From IMG/VR virus record IMGVR_UViG_3300046524_000347, positions 1-24,770 of that record: a stretch of DNA of 24,770 nt; one strand, written 5' to 3'. Each line of letters opens with the position of its first letter. Positions within the stretch are counted from its first letter, which is position 1. A program made the translations under genes and the position numbers. The notes below the pieces were generated by a model. That model did no database searches, was not told the origin of the DNA, and worked only from the letters and a program-made list of their open reading frames with translations. Source of the stretch: a virus. Positions 1 through 6,316 of this stretch are shown in pieces.

Positions 1-6
1 GCCGTT

Positions 7-96
7 GGAGAGATGCCAGAGTGGCCGAATGGGACGGATTCGAAATCCGTTGTACCTTCACCGGTACCTAGGGTTCGAATCCCTATCTCTCCGCCA
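7..96 (+). tRNA. tRNA-Ser(CGA)
   Basis: The acceptor stem pairs GGAGAGA (7-13) with TCTCTCC (86-92), followed by discriminator G93 and an encoded CCA (94-96). The anticodon loop carries CGA at 41-43, which reads UCG serine codons. The T arm is present as GGTTCGAATCC. The long variable arm gives a class II length of 90 nt, as expected for serine tRNA. It lies directly outside the integrase-bearing element, so it is the likely integration target, and it appears intact. Confidence 0.97.
71..96 (+). other. Probable left attachment site in the tRNA 3' end
   Basis: Tyrosine-recombinase phages commonly integrate into the T-arm and 3' end of a tRNA gene. The integrase at 2814-4043 reads towards this tRNA, the usual orientation. 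The core would be a copy of the tRNA 3' segment repeated at the far end of the prophage. No second copy was seen in this window, so the right end lies outside. The boundary is inferred. Confidence 0.45.
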
Positions 97-107
97 TATT
101 TGTAAAA

Positions 108-151
108 TACGAAAACCCCTGAAGGTAGTAGCTTTCAGGGGTTTTTCGTAT
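108..151 (+). terminator. Rho-independent terminator after tRNA-Ser
   Basis: ACGAAAACCCCTGAA pairs with TTCAGGGGTTTTTCGT around a ten-base loop, followed by a T-rich side of the stem. It lies 12 bases after the CCA end and would end the tRNA transcript. Confidence 0.8.
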
Positions 152-167
152 GTGTGCTCGCCATGGG

Positions 168-186
168 TTAGGGCATTTTTAGGGCA
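168..186 (+). repeat. Direct repeat TTAGGGCA x2
   Basis: TTAGGGCA occurs at 168-175 and 179-186, an 11-base period of about one helical turn. Close to a phage attachment site this could be an integrase arm-type site, but that is a guess from position. Confidence 0.3.
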
Positions 187-196
187 TAAATCGCAC

Positions 197-228
197 GCTT
201 CTCGCCTCTCGCCTCTCGCTTCTCGCTT
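197..228 (+). repeat. Four-copy 7-bp tandem repeat
   Basis: Tandem units are CTCGCCT (201-207, 208-214) and CTCGCTT (215-221, 222-228), preceded by a partial unit. No gene overlaps it convincingly. Confidence 0.8.
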
Positions 229-248
229 CTCACTGGTAACCAAATCCT

Positions 249-272
249 CTCCTGCTCCTGCTCCTGCTCCTG
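249..272 (+). repeat. Four-copy CTCCTG tandem repeat
   Basis: Four perfect copies of the hexamer CTCCTG at 249-254, 255-260, 261-266 and 267-272. It follows the 7-bp repeat at a gap of about 20 bases. The length may vary between strains through replication slippage. Confidence 0.85.
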
Positions 273-495
273 CTTGTGGAGGCTGCGCTGATGTTTCTTA
301 TGAAGATGCCCTCGTGATTGCTTGCCAGTTGAGCTGTGAAGCTCCGGCATGTTTTCGAGGGGGCGGGGTTTGACTTTGATAGGAATGCTCAGCGAGTCGC
401 GGTTGGATCTGTCTCAGGTGTTGGTGTACAGGAGGGTGACTCATCGACTCTTTGCTATCTAACTGATTCTCTCTGCAATAACAGCTCTCATGATA

Positions 496-524
496 TTGTT
501 TTATCTGTGGTGTCGTAGTGATAT
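496..524 (+). promoter_or_regulatory. Possible sigma70 promoter of the cargo operon
   Basis: TTGTTT (496-501), a 17-base spacer and TGATAT (519-524) make a moderate match to the sigma70 boxes in an AT-rich stretch. It lies about 100 bases before the first gene of the 629-2678 operon, which needs a promoter on this side. This is the best candidate seen, not a strong one. Confidence 0.3.
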
Positions 525-628
525 CATTCCTATAGCCCACCTTAAAATGGAATTCATGGTATGCTCAGAAGGTCAATGGTTTAATCGTAGCAATTGCTGC
601 CAAACCAGCCATATCGAAGGATTATTCA

Positions 629-1429
629 GTGCTTAAACCAATGCTCGATGCCCACTCAATAGAATCAATTACTCTTACGTGTGAGTACGATGGAGACGTG
701 AGCTCTGTTGGGTTGTCGGTAATCAAGGAAGAAGCAAGCAGGCTAAAGCTGAAGTATCAAAACCGAAGAATTGCTCGTCGCCCGGTTAACCAGGGGGATA
801 GTTTTAGCTCTGAAGCGGCAGATATTCTTGGCTACTCATTTTTAAGCAAAGATTCGGAAAGAGATATCAGTAAGTTTGATATTATTAACGAGAATTCTTT
901 GGTGACCAGTTTTGCATATACAAGCTTCAAAGCTTTCTTGGCTGACGTATCATTCAGTTTAAGTGTTGCGCATAGAGCATTTATATTGTCTGAAAGAAAA
1001 TTAGACAAGATTGTTCTTAGTTATCGTAACTCTTTTATCGCGGATAGTGCTGATGAAATCCATAAAGCAATACGCCCTTCTTCTCCGTACATTGCAAATG
1101 TGTGTTTGAGTAAAGTCAATTTTTGGCATTCGAGAATCGGTTTTTTTTCTAATGATCCTCTCCAGTATCCTCTTTTTTTGCATAATGTTGAGGCTACGCA
1201 TAAGTTGCTAAAGGTTGAAGAGGGTAGCTTCGAAGAGGATGCGAAGAACATTCATCAGCTACAGATCGATACTCATCATGTAATGAATATTAATATTCCT
1301 GTAGGTGTTGAGGAGTTCGGCCATCTCATTGAGGCTCGCTCGACAGATCTCAGGGATAAGCATTTGCAGATACTTCGTGGCATTATTACAGATGAAGTGG
1401 CTGGCTTAATTAACCTGTCGATGGAATGA
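629..1429 (+). CDS. TIGR04255-like protein, first gene of cargo operon
   Basis: Predicted 266 residues, the usual length for the sporadically distributed TIGR04255 family. The middle carries the family-like pattern of an aromatic-rich segment (SLVTSFAYTSFKAFL, about 90-104), a helix, and KIVLSYRNSF (about 127-136), which resembles the conserved I.LRYINRI element. The C-terminus ends in a helix with an ITDEV-like motif, also typical. The function of this family is not established. The start is GTG 629, with GAAGG eight bases upstream; ATG 641 is an alternative. The gene is visibly AT-richer than the phage core and is followed after 13 bases by the next gene. There are no membrane segments or catalytic motifs. 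Family assignment is from memory of the pattern and should be treated as moderate. Confidence 0.6.
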   Translation: MLKPMLDAHSIESITLTCEYDGDVSSVGLSVIKEEASRLKLKYQNRRIARRPVNQGDSFSSEAADILGYSFLSKDSERDISKFDIINENSLVTSFAYTSFKAFLADVSFSLSVAHRAFILSERKLDKIVLSYRNSFIADSADEIHKAIRPSSPYIANVCLSKVNFWHSRIGFFSNDPLQYPLFLHNVEATHKLLKVEEGSFEEDAKNIHQLQIDTHHVMNINIPVGVEEFGHLIEARSTDLRDKHLQILRGIITDEVAGLINLSME

Positions 1430-1442
1430 TAAGGATTAGAAT

Positions 1443-2096
1443 ATGTACGTTTCAATGCCGTCGGTTATAGAACCCCCAAATATATCGGGCATGTTTGCTG
1501 AGCTTTTGACTCGTGAAGCGTCGGAACCAAAGCTTTCGCACAAGATTGGTTACTGGGCTGATGTGGCAATTGATACTTGCATAAAGTTCGCTGAGCGTAG
1601 TTGCGTTTCAGAACCTCATTTCAATTGGTCTAGCTCCGAGAGTGTAGTAATTGCTCCCTCTGATTATCAATTCACGATACTTGATCATCGAAATCTTGAT
1701 TTGGTATTGATAGAGGATGATGAGCTTCTATTCAGGAGTTACTGTGACGCTGCAATTGCGGAACTGGAGCAGTACAGGGAACTGGAGGATGGGTGGGATG
1801 GTGAAGACATGCCAGCGCCACTGCCTGAATCAATTGATGATGCCTTCACTTTCTTGCGTCTCTTGAATTCATTTTTAGATGAATGCGCTGAAGCTATTCC
1901 GATGTTAGATCATGAAGGTATCTCGAGTCTTGCATTTGAAAGCGCGACAGACTATTTTTCTATTGCATTTTACGGCAATGACGAAGTGGTTACTTATCGC
2001 TGGAGCAGTATTTTAGAACAAAATACGGTGGCCAAAGGTTCGCTTAAAGATTCCGAATTTTTGATAGCGCTGGTCCAGGGTGTAAAAAACATTTAA
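1443..2096 (+). CDS. Acidic protein with WDG motif, second gene of cargo operon
   Basis: Predicted 217 residues, function unknown. Around residues 111-132 it has LEDGWDGEDMPAPLPESI, resembling the L..GWDG.gap.p motif of widespread uncharacterised small proteins. The C-terminal half looks like a mixed alpha/beta domain, including FSIAFYGNDEVVTYRW. The protein is acidic, with no signal peptide, membrane segment or obvious nuclease motif. The ATG is preceded by AAGGA at seven bases. Gaps of 13 bases before and 12 after suggest co-transcription with both neighbours. It could be a binding partner of the TIGR04255-like protein, by analogy with other two- and three-gene cargo sets; that is inference. 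Confidence 0.75.
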   Translation: MYVSMPSVIEPPNISGMFAELLTREASEPKLSHKIGYWADVAIDTCIKFAERSCVSEPHFNWSSSESVVIAPSDYQFTILDHRNLDLVLIEDDELLFRSYCDAAIAELEQYRELEDGWDGEDMPAPLPESIDDAFTFLRLLNSFLDECAEAIPMLDHEGISSLAFESATDYFSIAFYGNDEVVTYRWSSILEQNTVAKGSLKDSEFLIALVQGVKNI

Positions 2097-2108
2097 GGAT
2101 TGTCTTGT

Positions 2109-2678
2109 ATGCCCGGAAGGCTCGCGAAAATTTTCGATCGTAAACAAACTGACGTTCAAGATCGTTATAAGTGTTTAGCTGGCTGTGCTTATACTAATAC
2201 TAGTTTGGCAGCAGCCGAAAGGGTTTCATTGTTTTCGAGTCCCTCTTACGTTGCTGACAGTGAGCAGCTTGCGCGAATCATGGAGTGTCCCAATGCAATT
2301 CAGCCTAGTGGGACGTTTCATGCTTTGGCATTTCAGGAGGCGATGAAAAGGGGATTGTCCACTCAAAGAATGGGACTTGCCACTCAAACGAAAATTCACC
2401 AATTCGGAAAACGAAAAGCCGCGAGCTTTAATAAAAATAATCCGACGAAACCTCCTAGAGAATATTTGGGATACATTGAATGTACCGTTAGGGATGTCAG
2501 AGCTCTTACAAATAGTTCTGGAAGTCGCTTTTTTGGTGTGTTTGCTACCCCGGAAAATGATCCGGCACACGCAGATATTTTTCTAGTTGTAAATTTGAAT
2601 GAGGGGGATAAGCTGCAAATTCAACGCTTATTTCATCAGATTTTCAAACTCGCAAATTTGGTGCCAGCGCCTGTATGA
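2109..2678 (+). CDS. Unknown protein, third gene of cargo operon
   Basis: Predicted 189 residues from ATG 2109, which has AAGGA nine bases upstream; TTG 2100 is in frame but sits on that ribosome binding site. I do not recognise the family. The N-terminal part has RVSLFSSPSYVADSEQLARI, a basic middle segment follows (GKRKAASFNKNN), and the C-terminal half contains FGVFATPENDPAHADIFLVV. The D-P-A-H-A-D segment looks like a conserved core but no catalytic assignment is justified. The gene is AT-rich like its two upstream neighbours and reads towards the integrase tail to tail. It is likely the last gene of the operon. Confidence 0.7.
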   Translation: MPGRLAKIFDRKQTDVQDRYKCLAGCAYTNTSLAAAERVSLFSSPSYVADSEQLARIMECPNAIQPSGTFHALAFQEAMKRGLSTQRMGLATQTKIHQFGKRKAASFNKNNPTKPPREYLGYIECTVRDVRALTNSSGSRFFGVFATPENDPAHADIFLVVNLNEGDKLQIQRLFHQIFKLANLVPAPV

Positions 2679-2752
2679 GTGTGGCGCGTATTGAGGTGTG
2701 TGGGCGTCGTTTATATTCTTAGTGACCAATGCTTACCTGTCCTTCGAAGATT

Positions 2753-2784
2753 AGGTTGTTGGTTTTTAATTAAACTGACAACCT
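2753..2784. other. Hairpin between convergent cargo operon and integrase
   Basis: AGGTTGT (2753-2759) pairs with ACAACCT (2778-2784) around an 18-base AT-rich loop. It lies in the 135-base gap between the 3' ends of the cargo operon and the integrase gene. The stem is short and lacks a clean T tract, so a terminator role is only possible. Confidence 0.25.
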
Positions 2785-2813
2785 TTCGACCATTGACTGT
2801 CAAAGTTTTACAA

Positions 2814-4043
2814 TTAAGCATTTTCATCTCCCTCCCTAAATCCCAGCATTTTAGACACGATGCCCGCCATGCTCTTGGTGTCTTTTGGTATCCATCTCCC
2901 GTAATGCTTACGCACCATTGTTGTATCGGCATGCCCCAACTGCCTGGCTACCCATTCGACAGGTACGTAGCTCGATAGCATCTGGCTAGCAAAGGTGTGG
3001 CGACACTGGTTTGCCCCACGATGTCTCACCTCTGCCTTTTTTAGGTGTCCTGTGAACCAGTTGCTCAGCGTCTTCCCGCTCCAAAGCAAATTGCTGGTGG
3101 AGCTCCGGAAAAGAAACCTGACTTTCATTTTCTTTGAAGTGATGTTGTCGCGTTGGATAACCGTGATCTCCTCGGCTTGTGCGTCTTTGGCGGCAGCGAC
3201 AATCTCTCTCATGAGTTCGAGGGCAGGGTCTATCAGCTCAATGACCCGTACCCGGGAGCGTTCCTTCGGGACTTTGAACTCGCCCACGACTAACGCACGT
3301 CGAACATGCACCAGGCCGGCTTCAAGGTCGATGTCCTCAACAGCGAGTGCGATGAGTTCGGATAGCGATAGTCCGGCCCAGCAGTTGAACTCAATCATCC
3401 TGGTATCAGGTCGTCTTTCCGGATCTGCTTTGCCGATCAGATCAATCTCGGTGCGACTGAAGGGGTCGGCGTGCTCGAGGTCGACGTCCGAGCCGACGTT
3501 GCTGATTCGATCCAGTGGGTTGGCTTTCAAGATGCCGTCGCCGAAGGCGTCAGCCCAGACGCCTCTGACGACGGTGAAGATATCGTTTACTGTCTTTGGG
3601 GATAGGCCTTGCTTCAGCAGTTGCGCTTGAAAAAGTTCTATATCGCTCTTGCTGATGTCCACGATTCGGCGTTTGCCGAATTTGTTTTCGACGTGCTTGG
3701 CCTTGCTGACGTAGTTAACGACGGTACTTGATGCTTTGAGTGCGCGCTGAACCTCCAGCCATCGATCGATACCTTCTTTCACGGTGCGCTTCAGAGATGG
3801 CCCGCCAATCCCGGTGAACATTGCTGCTCTGGGAGAGTTGGGGAAGTGGGCCGCATAGTCGAAGCGGCCCTCTTTGATCTCTGCAAGGATTGTGCGGCGT
3901 TTGTTGTCGGCGTAGGCAATCGCTGCCTTGTTGACCTTCGAAATACCCTCCAGTGGTTCCCGGCATCGCTGGCCATTGAAGATGAACCAGATGCGTAGCT
4001 GTTTGCCGTTCATCTCGACACCTGTTGGCATCTTGTCACTCAT
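2814..4043 (-). CDS. int: Phage tyrosine-recombinase integrase (DUF3596 arm-binding type)
   Basis: Catalyses site-specific integration and, with excisionase, excision. Predicted 409 residues. Residues 8-35 fit the DUF3596 arm-DNA-binding domain, 85-180 the core-binding domain, and 190-400 the catalytic domain. R348 (in NQCRHTFAS), H371 (in QLGHAD) and nucleophile Y381 (in KHYGRW) are present. Two positions are unusual: the first catalytic arginine position reads GLSLSEL (S226 instead of Arg) and the H of the HxxR box is N345. This variant may be characteristic of the subfamily. ATG 4043 was chosen over GTG 4061 because it overlaps the excisionase stop as ATGA. It is the last gene of the leftward operon and reads towards the tRNA. 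Confidence 0.93.
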   Translation of the reverse strand: MSDKMPTGVEMNGKQLRIWFIFNGQRCREPLEGISKVNKAAIAYADNKRRTILAEIKEGRFDYAAHFPNSPRAAMFTGIGGPSLKRTVKEGIDRWLEVQRALKASSTVVNYVSKAKHVENKFGKRRIVDISKSDIELFQAQLLKQGLSPKTVNDIFTVVRGVWADAFGDGILKANPLDRISNVGSDVDLEHADPFSRTEIDLIGKADPERRPDTRMIEFNCWAGLSLSELIALAVEDIDLEAGLVHVRRALVVGEFKVPKERSRVRVIELIDPALELMREIVAAAKDAQAEEITVIQRDNITSKKMKVRFLFRSSTSNLLWSGKTLSNWFTGHLKKAEVRHRGANQCRHTFASQMLSSYVPVEWVARQLGHADTTMVRKHYGRWIPKDTKSMAGIVSKMLGFREGDENA

Positions 4044-4255
4044 GGTTGACCTGCCATCCACTTTTCAATTGCTTCCTTGTTGTAAACCAGCACATTGGCG
4101 GGGTCGGTTCGGTAGTGCTTGCCCTCAAGCCAAAGTCCGCGAGAGCGATACTTGCGGACTGCTTCTGTGCTGAGTCCAAACACTGGGTAAAGCAAGTCTT
4201 GGCGGAACCAGGCTCCTGGGTTGATGTAGAGATCAATCTTCTCAGCTGCACTCAT
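4040..4255 (-). CDS. xis: Excisionase-like DNA-binding protein
   Basis: Predicted 71 residues, basic, with a winged-helix-like pattern: WFRQDLLYPVFGLSTEAVRKY (helix-turn-helix, about 16-36) followed by GLWLEGKHYRTDPANVLVY and a C-terminal helix. Size, fold pattern and position directly before the integrase fit a phage excisionase that directs recombination towards excision. GGAGGG lies eight bases upstream of ATG 4255. Its stop overlaps the integrase start as ATGA, so translation is probably coupled. Its own start overlaps the stop of the long leftward ORF in the same way. Confidence 0.78.
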   Translation of the reverse strand: MSAAEKIDLYINPGAWFRQDLLYPVFGLSTEAVRKYRSRGLWLEGKHYRTDPANVLVYNKEAIEKWMAGQP

Positions 4256-5238
4256 ACTGCCGCCCTCCAGCCATTTACTGGCATATGGGGGCGAGCGGTG
4301 GGATGCTGCCGAAAGCTTGAATCAGTCAGGTTTTCAAGTTCATGGACGAGGCTTGTGGGAGTGTTCAAACTGCTTTTTTGAGTAATGGCTAGGAGCCATT
4401 TATGTGGTCCGCAGAGATCAAGATCAACACCAGCACGTTGTACAAAATAATCCTCTCTCCTCCTGGTAGCCTGTGTCTTGGGGTAGCGATTACGCTTCTT
4501 CTCAAAGGCTGGTCTAATGAAAGTGCAGCTGCTTGGGTTCAGGCGATCGGAGGCATTGCAGCTGTAGGTGCGGCTTTCTACATTGGGAACAAACAGGCAA
4601 GAGATACGGCTCGCGCTCGCCGGCAGCGCGATGAAGTTATATTTCGACTGGTATGCGGTATTGCCAAGCGAGCAGCTGAGGTCAGCCACCTGCTGTTCGT
4701 TAATTTTGATTCGCTGCACGAATCTGACACTGCCAAGCGAATTGAGGTTTTGACTGAGGCCGAAGAGCATTTGATGGCTATGAAGGTTGTCAACCCGGTC
4801 GACCTCCCATTGCCGGATATGGTCGAGCCTTTTATGGCTATCCGTGGCGCTTTGGAGAAATCTACTGTTATGGCAAGACTTCTCTCTGAGCCAAATGTGG
4901 ATCGGCTCAGGTGCGCAACCGTTCTGTCTCATAGCTCCCAAAAGATCAATTTTGCGGCCACCGCTTTGATCAATATGAAGCTTGTCAGCGACTGAATGAA
5001 CTTGCTTATACCCCTCAACAGGCTGCGCGAGCGGGCGGTTCTGAGCGATCAGCGAGGCTTTGGGTGTGGCTGCCTCGCGCAGCTTTTCGTGGGGTATAAG
5101 CGCCTCGGCGGTGCTGCTGGAAGGAGCAATAATGCCTGCTGCTGCGCAGCAGAGGCTGTTTGTTTCTAGTGTGTCGACGCTGGTTTCCATGCGGAGCAAA
5201 GCGGTCGTGTAATGGGGGTTGTGCTGGTCCTTTTGCAT
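4252..5238 (-). CDS. Leftward early ORF of uncertain extent, overlapped by antisense gene
   Basis: An open frame of 328 codons runs from ATG 5238, with strong GGAGG eight bases upstream, to TGA 4252-4254, which overlaps the excisionase start as ATGA. The first 80 or so residues (MQKDQHNPHYTTALLRMETS onward) look protein-like. The middle is exactly antisense, in the same codon phase, to the membrane-protein gene 4402-4995 and looks like a shadow. The frame also stays open upstream to ATG 5340, which overlaps the previous stop. The simplest reading is that a short early gene was interrupted by insertion of the membrane-protein gene, and the frame happens to stay open. A real product may be only the N-terminal part. 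Confidence 0.35.
   Translation of the reverse strand: MQKDQHNPHYTTALLRMETSVDTLETNSLCCAAAGIIAPSSSTAEALIPHEKLREAATPKASLIAQNRPLAQPVEGYKQVHSVADKLHIDQSGGRKIDLLGAMRQNGCAPEPIHIWLREKSCHNSRFLQSATDSHKRLDHIRQWEVDRVDNLHSHQMLFGLSQNLNSLGSVRFVQRIKINEQQVADLSCSLGNTAYQSKYNFIALPASASRISCLFVPNVESRTYSCNASDRLNPSSCTFIRPAFEKKRNRYPKTQATRRREDYFVQRAGVDLDLCGPHKWLLAITQKSSLNTPTSLVHELENLTDSSFRQHPTARPHMPVNGWRAAV
4402..4995 (+). CDS. Membrane protein on the opposite strand within the leftward operon
   Basis: Predicted 197 residues of unknown function. Residues about 19-35 (SPPGSLCLGVAITLLLK) and 44-62 (AWVQAIGGIAAVGAAFYIG) look like two membrane segments, followed by a basic stretch (KQARDTARARRQR) and a helical cytoplasmic domain. 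The start is well supported: ATG 4402 with AGGAG eight bases upstream. It reads rightward while every neighbour reads leftward, so it is probably an independently expressed accessory (moron) gene. No convincing promoter was found in 4256-4401. A membrane protein of this kind in a prophage could take part in exclusion of other phages, but nothing in the sequence proves it. Confidence 0.8.
   Translation: MWSAEIKINTSTLYKIILSPPGSLCLGVAITLLLKGWSNESAAAWVQAIGGIAAVGAAFYIGNKQARDTARARRQRDEVIFRLVCGIAKRAAEVSHLLFVNFDSLHESDTAKRIEVLTEAEEHLMAMKVVNPVDLPLPDMVEPFMAIRGALEKSTVMARLLSEPNVDRLRCATVLSHSSQKINFAATALINMKLVSD
5004..5101. repeat. Nested perfect inverted repeats
   Basis: The outer arms GCTTATACCCC (5004-5014) and GGGGTATAAGC (5091-5101) are 11-base perfect complements. 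The inner arms GCTGCGCGAG (5022-5031) and CTCGCGCAGC (5074-5083) are 10-base perfect complements. Both internal gaps are exactly seven bases, giving a symmetric interrupted hairpin around a 42-base loop. It begins nine bases after the stop of the 4402-4995 gene and overlaps the leftward ORF. Confidence 0.85.
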
Positions 5239-5336
5239 GCCGCTTTCCTCCGAGGTTCGATTGCGTGTTGGTTCATCTGCCGCTAATGGCGCGTGAGCCG
5301 GGTTACGGTGGGTGTTGGATTGGGAGCAGAACCGGT

Positions 5337-5768
5337 TCATGCGGCACTCTCCTGATCTACTGGCTCTAGTAGCGCCGCGATGGCGAGGGCCTCATCGCGC
5401 AGGGCGCGGGTTTCGCGTTCGAGTTTTTTTCCCGTGCGGAAAGCTGCGAACGTCTCGGTCGCGATCCGCAGTTTCTCGGCAATCTCCAGCAAGGTGATTC
5501 GTGCAGGTTCTCCAAGTTTCGAGGCCTCTACGGCACGTTTGTAAAAGTCGTAGAGTTGTTCGTGTTTGTTTTGAGCCTCCTTGAGCAATAGCGTGAGGTT
5601 GCGGATCTCTTCAGATTTATCAGCGCTCTGAACTGCTATGCCTTCGCTGTAGCCTTCTGCATAGCCCACAGTGAGGCCATTGTTGAAGCCGTTCCTGTAT
5701 GCGAGCCAATAAACGCCGGCAGTCATGAGGACGATTGCTATCAGCGCGTAGATTTGAACTGCAGTCAT
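5337..5768 (-). CDS. Small membrane-anchored coiled-coil protein
   Basis: Predicted 143 residues, function unknown. One N-terminal membrane segment (about 4-21, QIYALIAIVLMTAGVYWL) is followed by a glycine/tyrosine-rich stretch (NGFNNGLTVGYAEGYSEG) and a long charged helix, probably coiled coil (about 50-130). ATG 5768 was chosen because AGGAG lies eight bases upstream; the frame continues upstream without a better site. Single-span helical proteins of this type are common in early operons of Pseudomonas prophages and are usually uncharacterised. The stop overlaps a downstream ATG at 5340. Confidence 0.75.
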   Translation of the reverse strand: MTAVQIYALIAIVLMTAGVYWLAYRNGFNNGLTVGYAEGYSEGIAVQSADKSEEIRNLTLLLKEAQNKHEQLYDFYKRAVEASKLGEPARITLLEIAEKLRIATETFAAFRTGKKLERETRALRDEALAIAALLEPVDQESAA

Positions 5769-5826
5769 GTGGTGTGCTCCTGGTGTTGTCATCGGCTGGT
5801 GGTGGCAGCCGCTCGGTTTGTGGGTG

Positions 5827-6144
5827 TTACTCGTTGGTTTCGTCCTGCTGTCGCTGCATGTCTTCGTCTGCCTTGTAGGCACGGATGTCGATCAGCGAGG
5901 CGACGTGGCGGATGTGTGCGTACTTCGGAGCCTTGCGGCTGGTGTCCAGCGTGGTGATGGGGAGCTGGATGCGGCCGCTGCTGATCTCGGCCACGAACGA
6001 TTGCTCGTTGAGGTTGCGGAAATACTGTTCGCGCACTTTGTCGAGCGGGATCAGGACGTCGCCGAAGATGCGGTAAAGCAATTCGACGGTGGCTGACTCC
6101 GGTGCCGGGTGCAGGCGCAGCGGGTTTTGTGCTGTGTTACTCAT
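5827..6144 (-). CDS. PrtN-family (pyocin activator) regulator
   Basis: Predicted 105 residues. The body, with TVELLYRIFGDVLIPLDKVR, YFRNL, FVAEISSGRIQLPI and HIRHVASLIDIRAY, matches the pattern of pyocin activator PrtN. In P. aeruginosa PrtN activates pyocin genes after the repressor PrtR is inactivated by RecA. Here it sits in the leftward early operon, so it would be made once the repressor is removed. Its target could be phage late genes or bacteriocin genes elsewhere in the host; the sequence does not say. ATG 6144 is preceded by GGAGG at twelve bases, a long spacing, and overlaps the previous gene by eight bases. Confidence 0.82.
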   Translation of the reverse strand: MSNTAQNPLRLHPAPESATVELLYRIFGDVLIPLDKVREQYFRNLNEQSFVAEISSGRIQLPITTLDTSRKAPKYAHIRHVASLIDIRAYKADEDMQRQQDETNE

Positions 6145-6316
6145 GGCTTTGTTGGGCCTCCTTGCGTTGTTTTTTGGCCGGGTGGTTCCAGGCATTCAGG
6201 CAATGCGTTCTGGTCAGCTCGCGCAGATGTTCGGGCACCTCAAGGAGCGCGGCGTTGCGCTCCTCTCGTGTCCGCATGGCGATGATCTGGCGGGCGTATT
6301 CCCTAGGCCACGTCAC
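6137..6316 (-). CDS. Small conserved phage protein
   Basis: Predicted 59 residues from GTG 6316, which lies just inside the 3' end of the preceding gene (overlap of 14 bases), so translation is probably coupled. The pattern WPREYARQIIAM, then TREERNAALLEVPEHLREL, then HCLNAW, is a recurring small-protein pattern in Pseudomonas phages as I remember it. It is mostly helical and charged. Function unknown. The frame is open further upstream but that part overlaps the real upstream gene. Confidence 0.65.
   Translation of the reverse strand: MTWPREYARQIIAMRTREERNAALLEVPEHLRELTRTHCLNAWNHPAKKQRKEAQQSHE

Larger units (their letters stand above)
152..628. other. Intergenic stretch between tRNA and cargo operon; no supported gene
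   Basis: This stretch holds a short direct repeat (168-186), two tandem simple repeats (197-228 and 249-272) and a weak promoter candidate (496-524). Short open frames exist on both strands but lack ribosome binding sites. One frame, starting at ATG 349, reads 37 codons to TAA 460 and then continues open into a hydrophobic stretch, so it may be the remains of a small membrane-protein gene. I see no RNA gene here. Confidence 0.5.

Noticed and set aside
197-272. CRISPR array
   Set aside because: The units are 6-7 bases in direct tandem without spacers.
5-373. 122-codon rightward frame over the tRNA gene
   Set aside because: It covers tRNA-Ser, its terminator and the tandem repeats, and has no ribosome binding site.
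298-540. 80-codon leftward frame
   Set aside because: No ribosome binding site, low-complexity composition, and opposite to the promoter candidate.
2995-3630. 211-codon rightward frame
   Set aside because: Antisense to the integrase catalytic domain; serine/arginine-rich shadow.
5004-5101. Integron attC site
   Set aside because: The palindrome lacks the GTTRRRY/RYYYAAC core sites, and no integron integrase is present.
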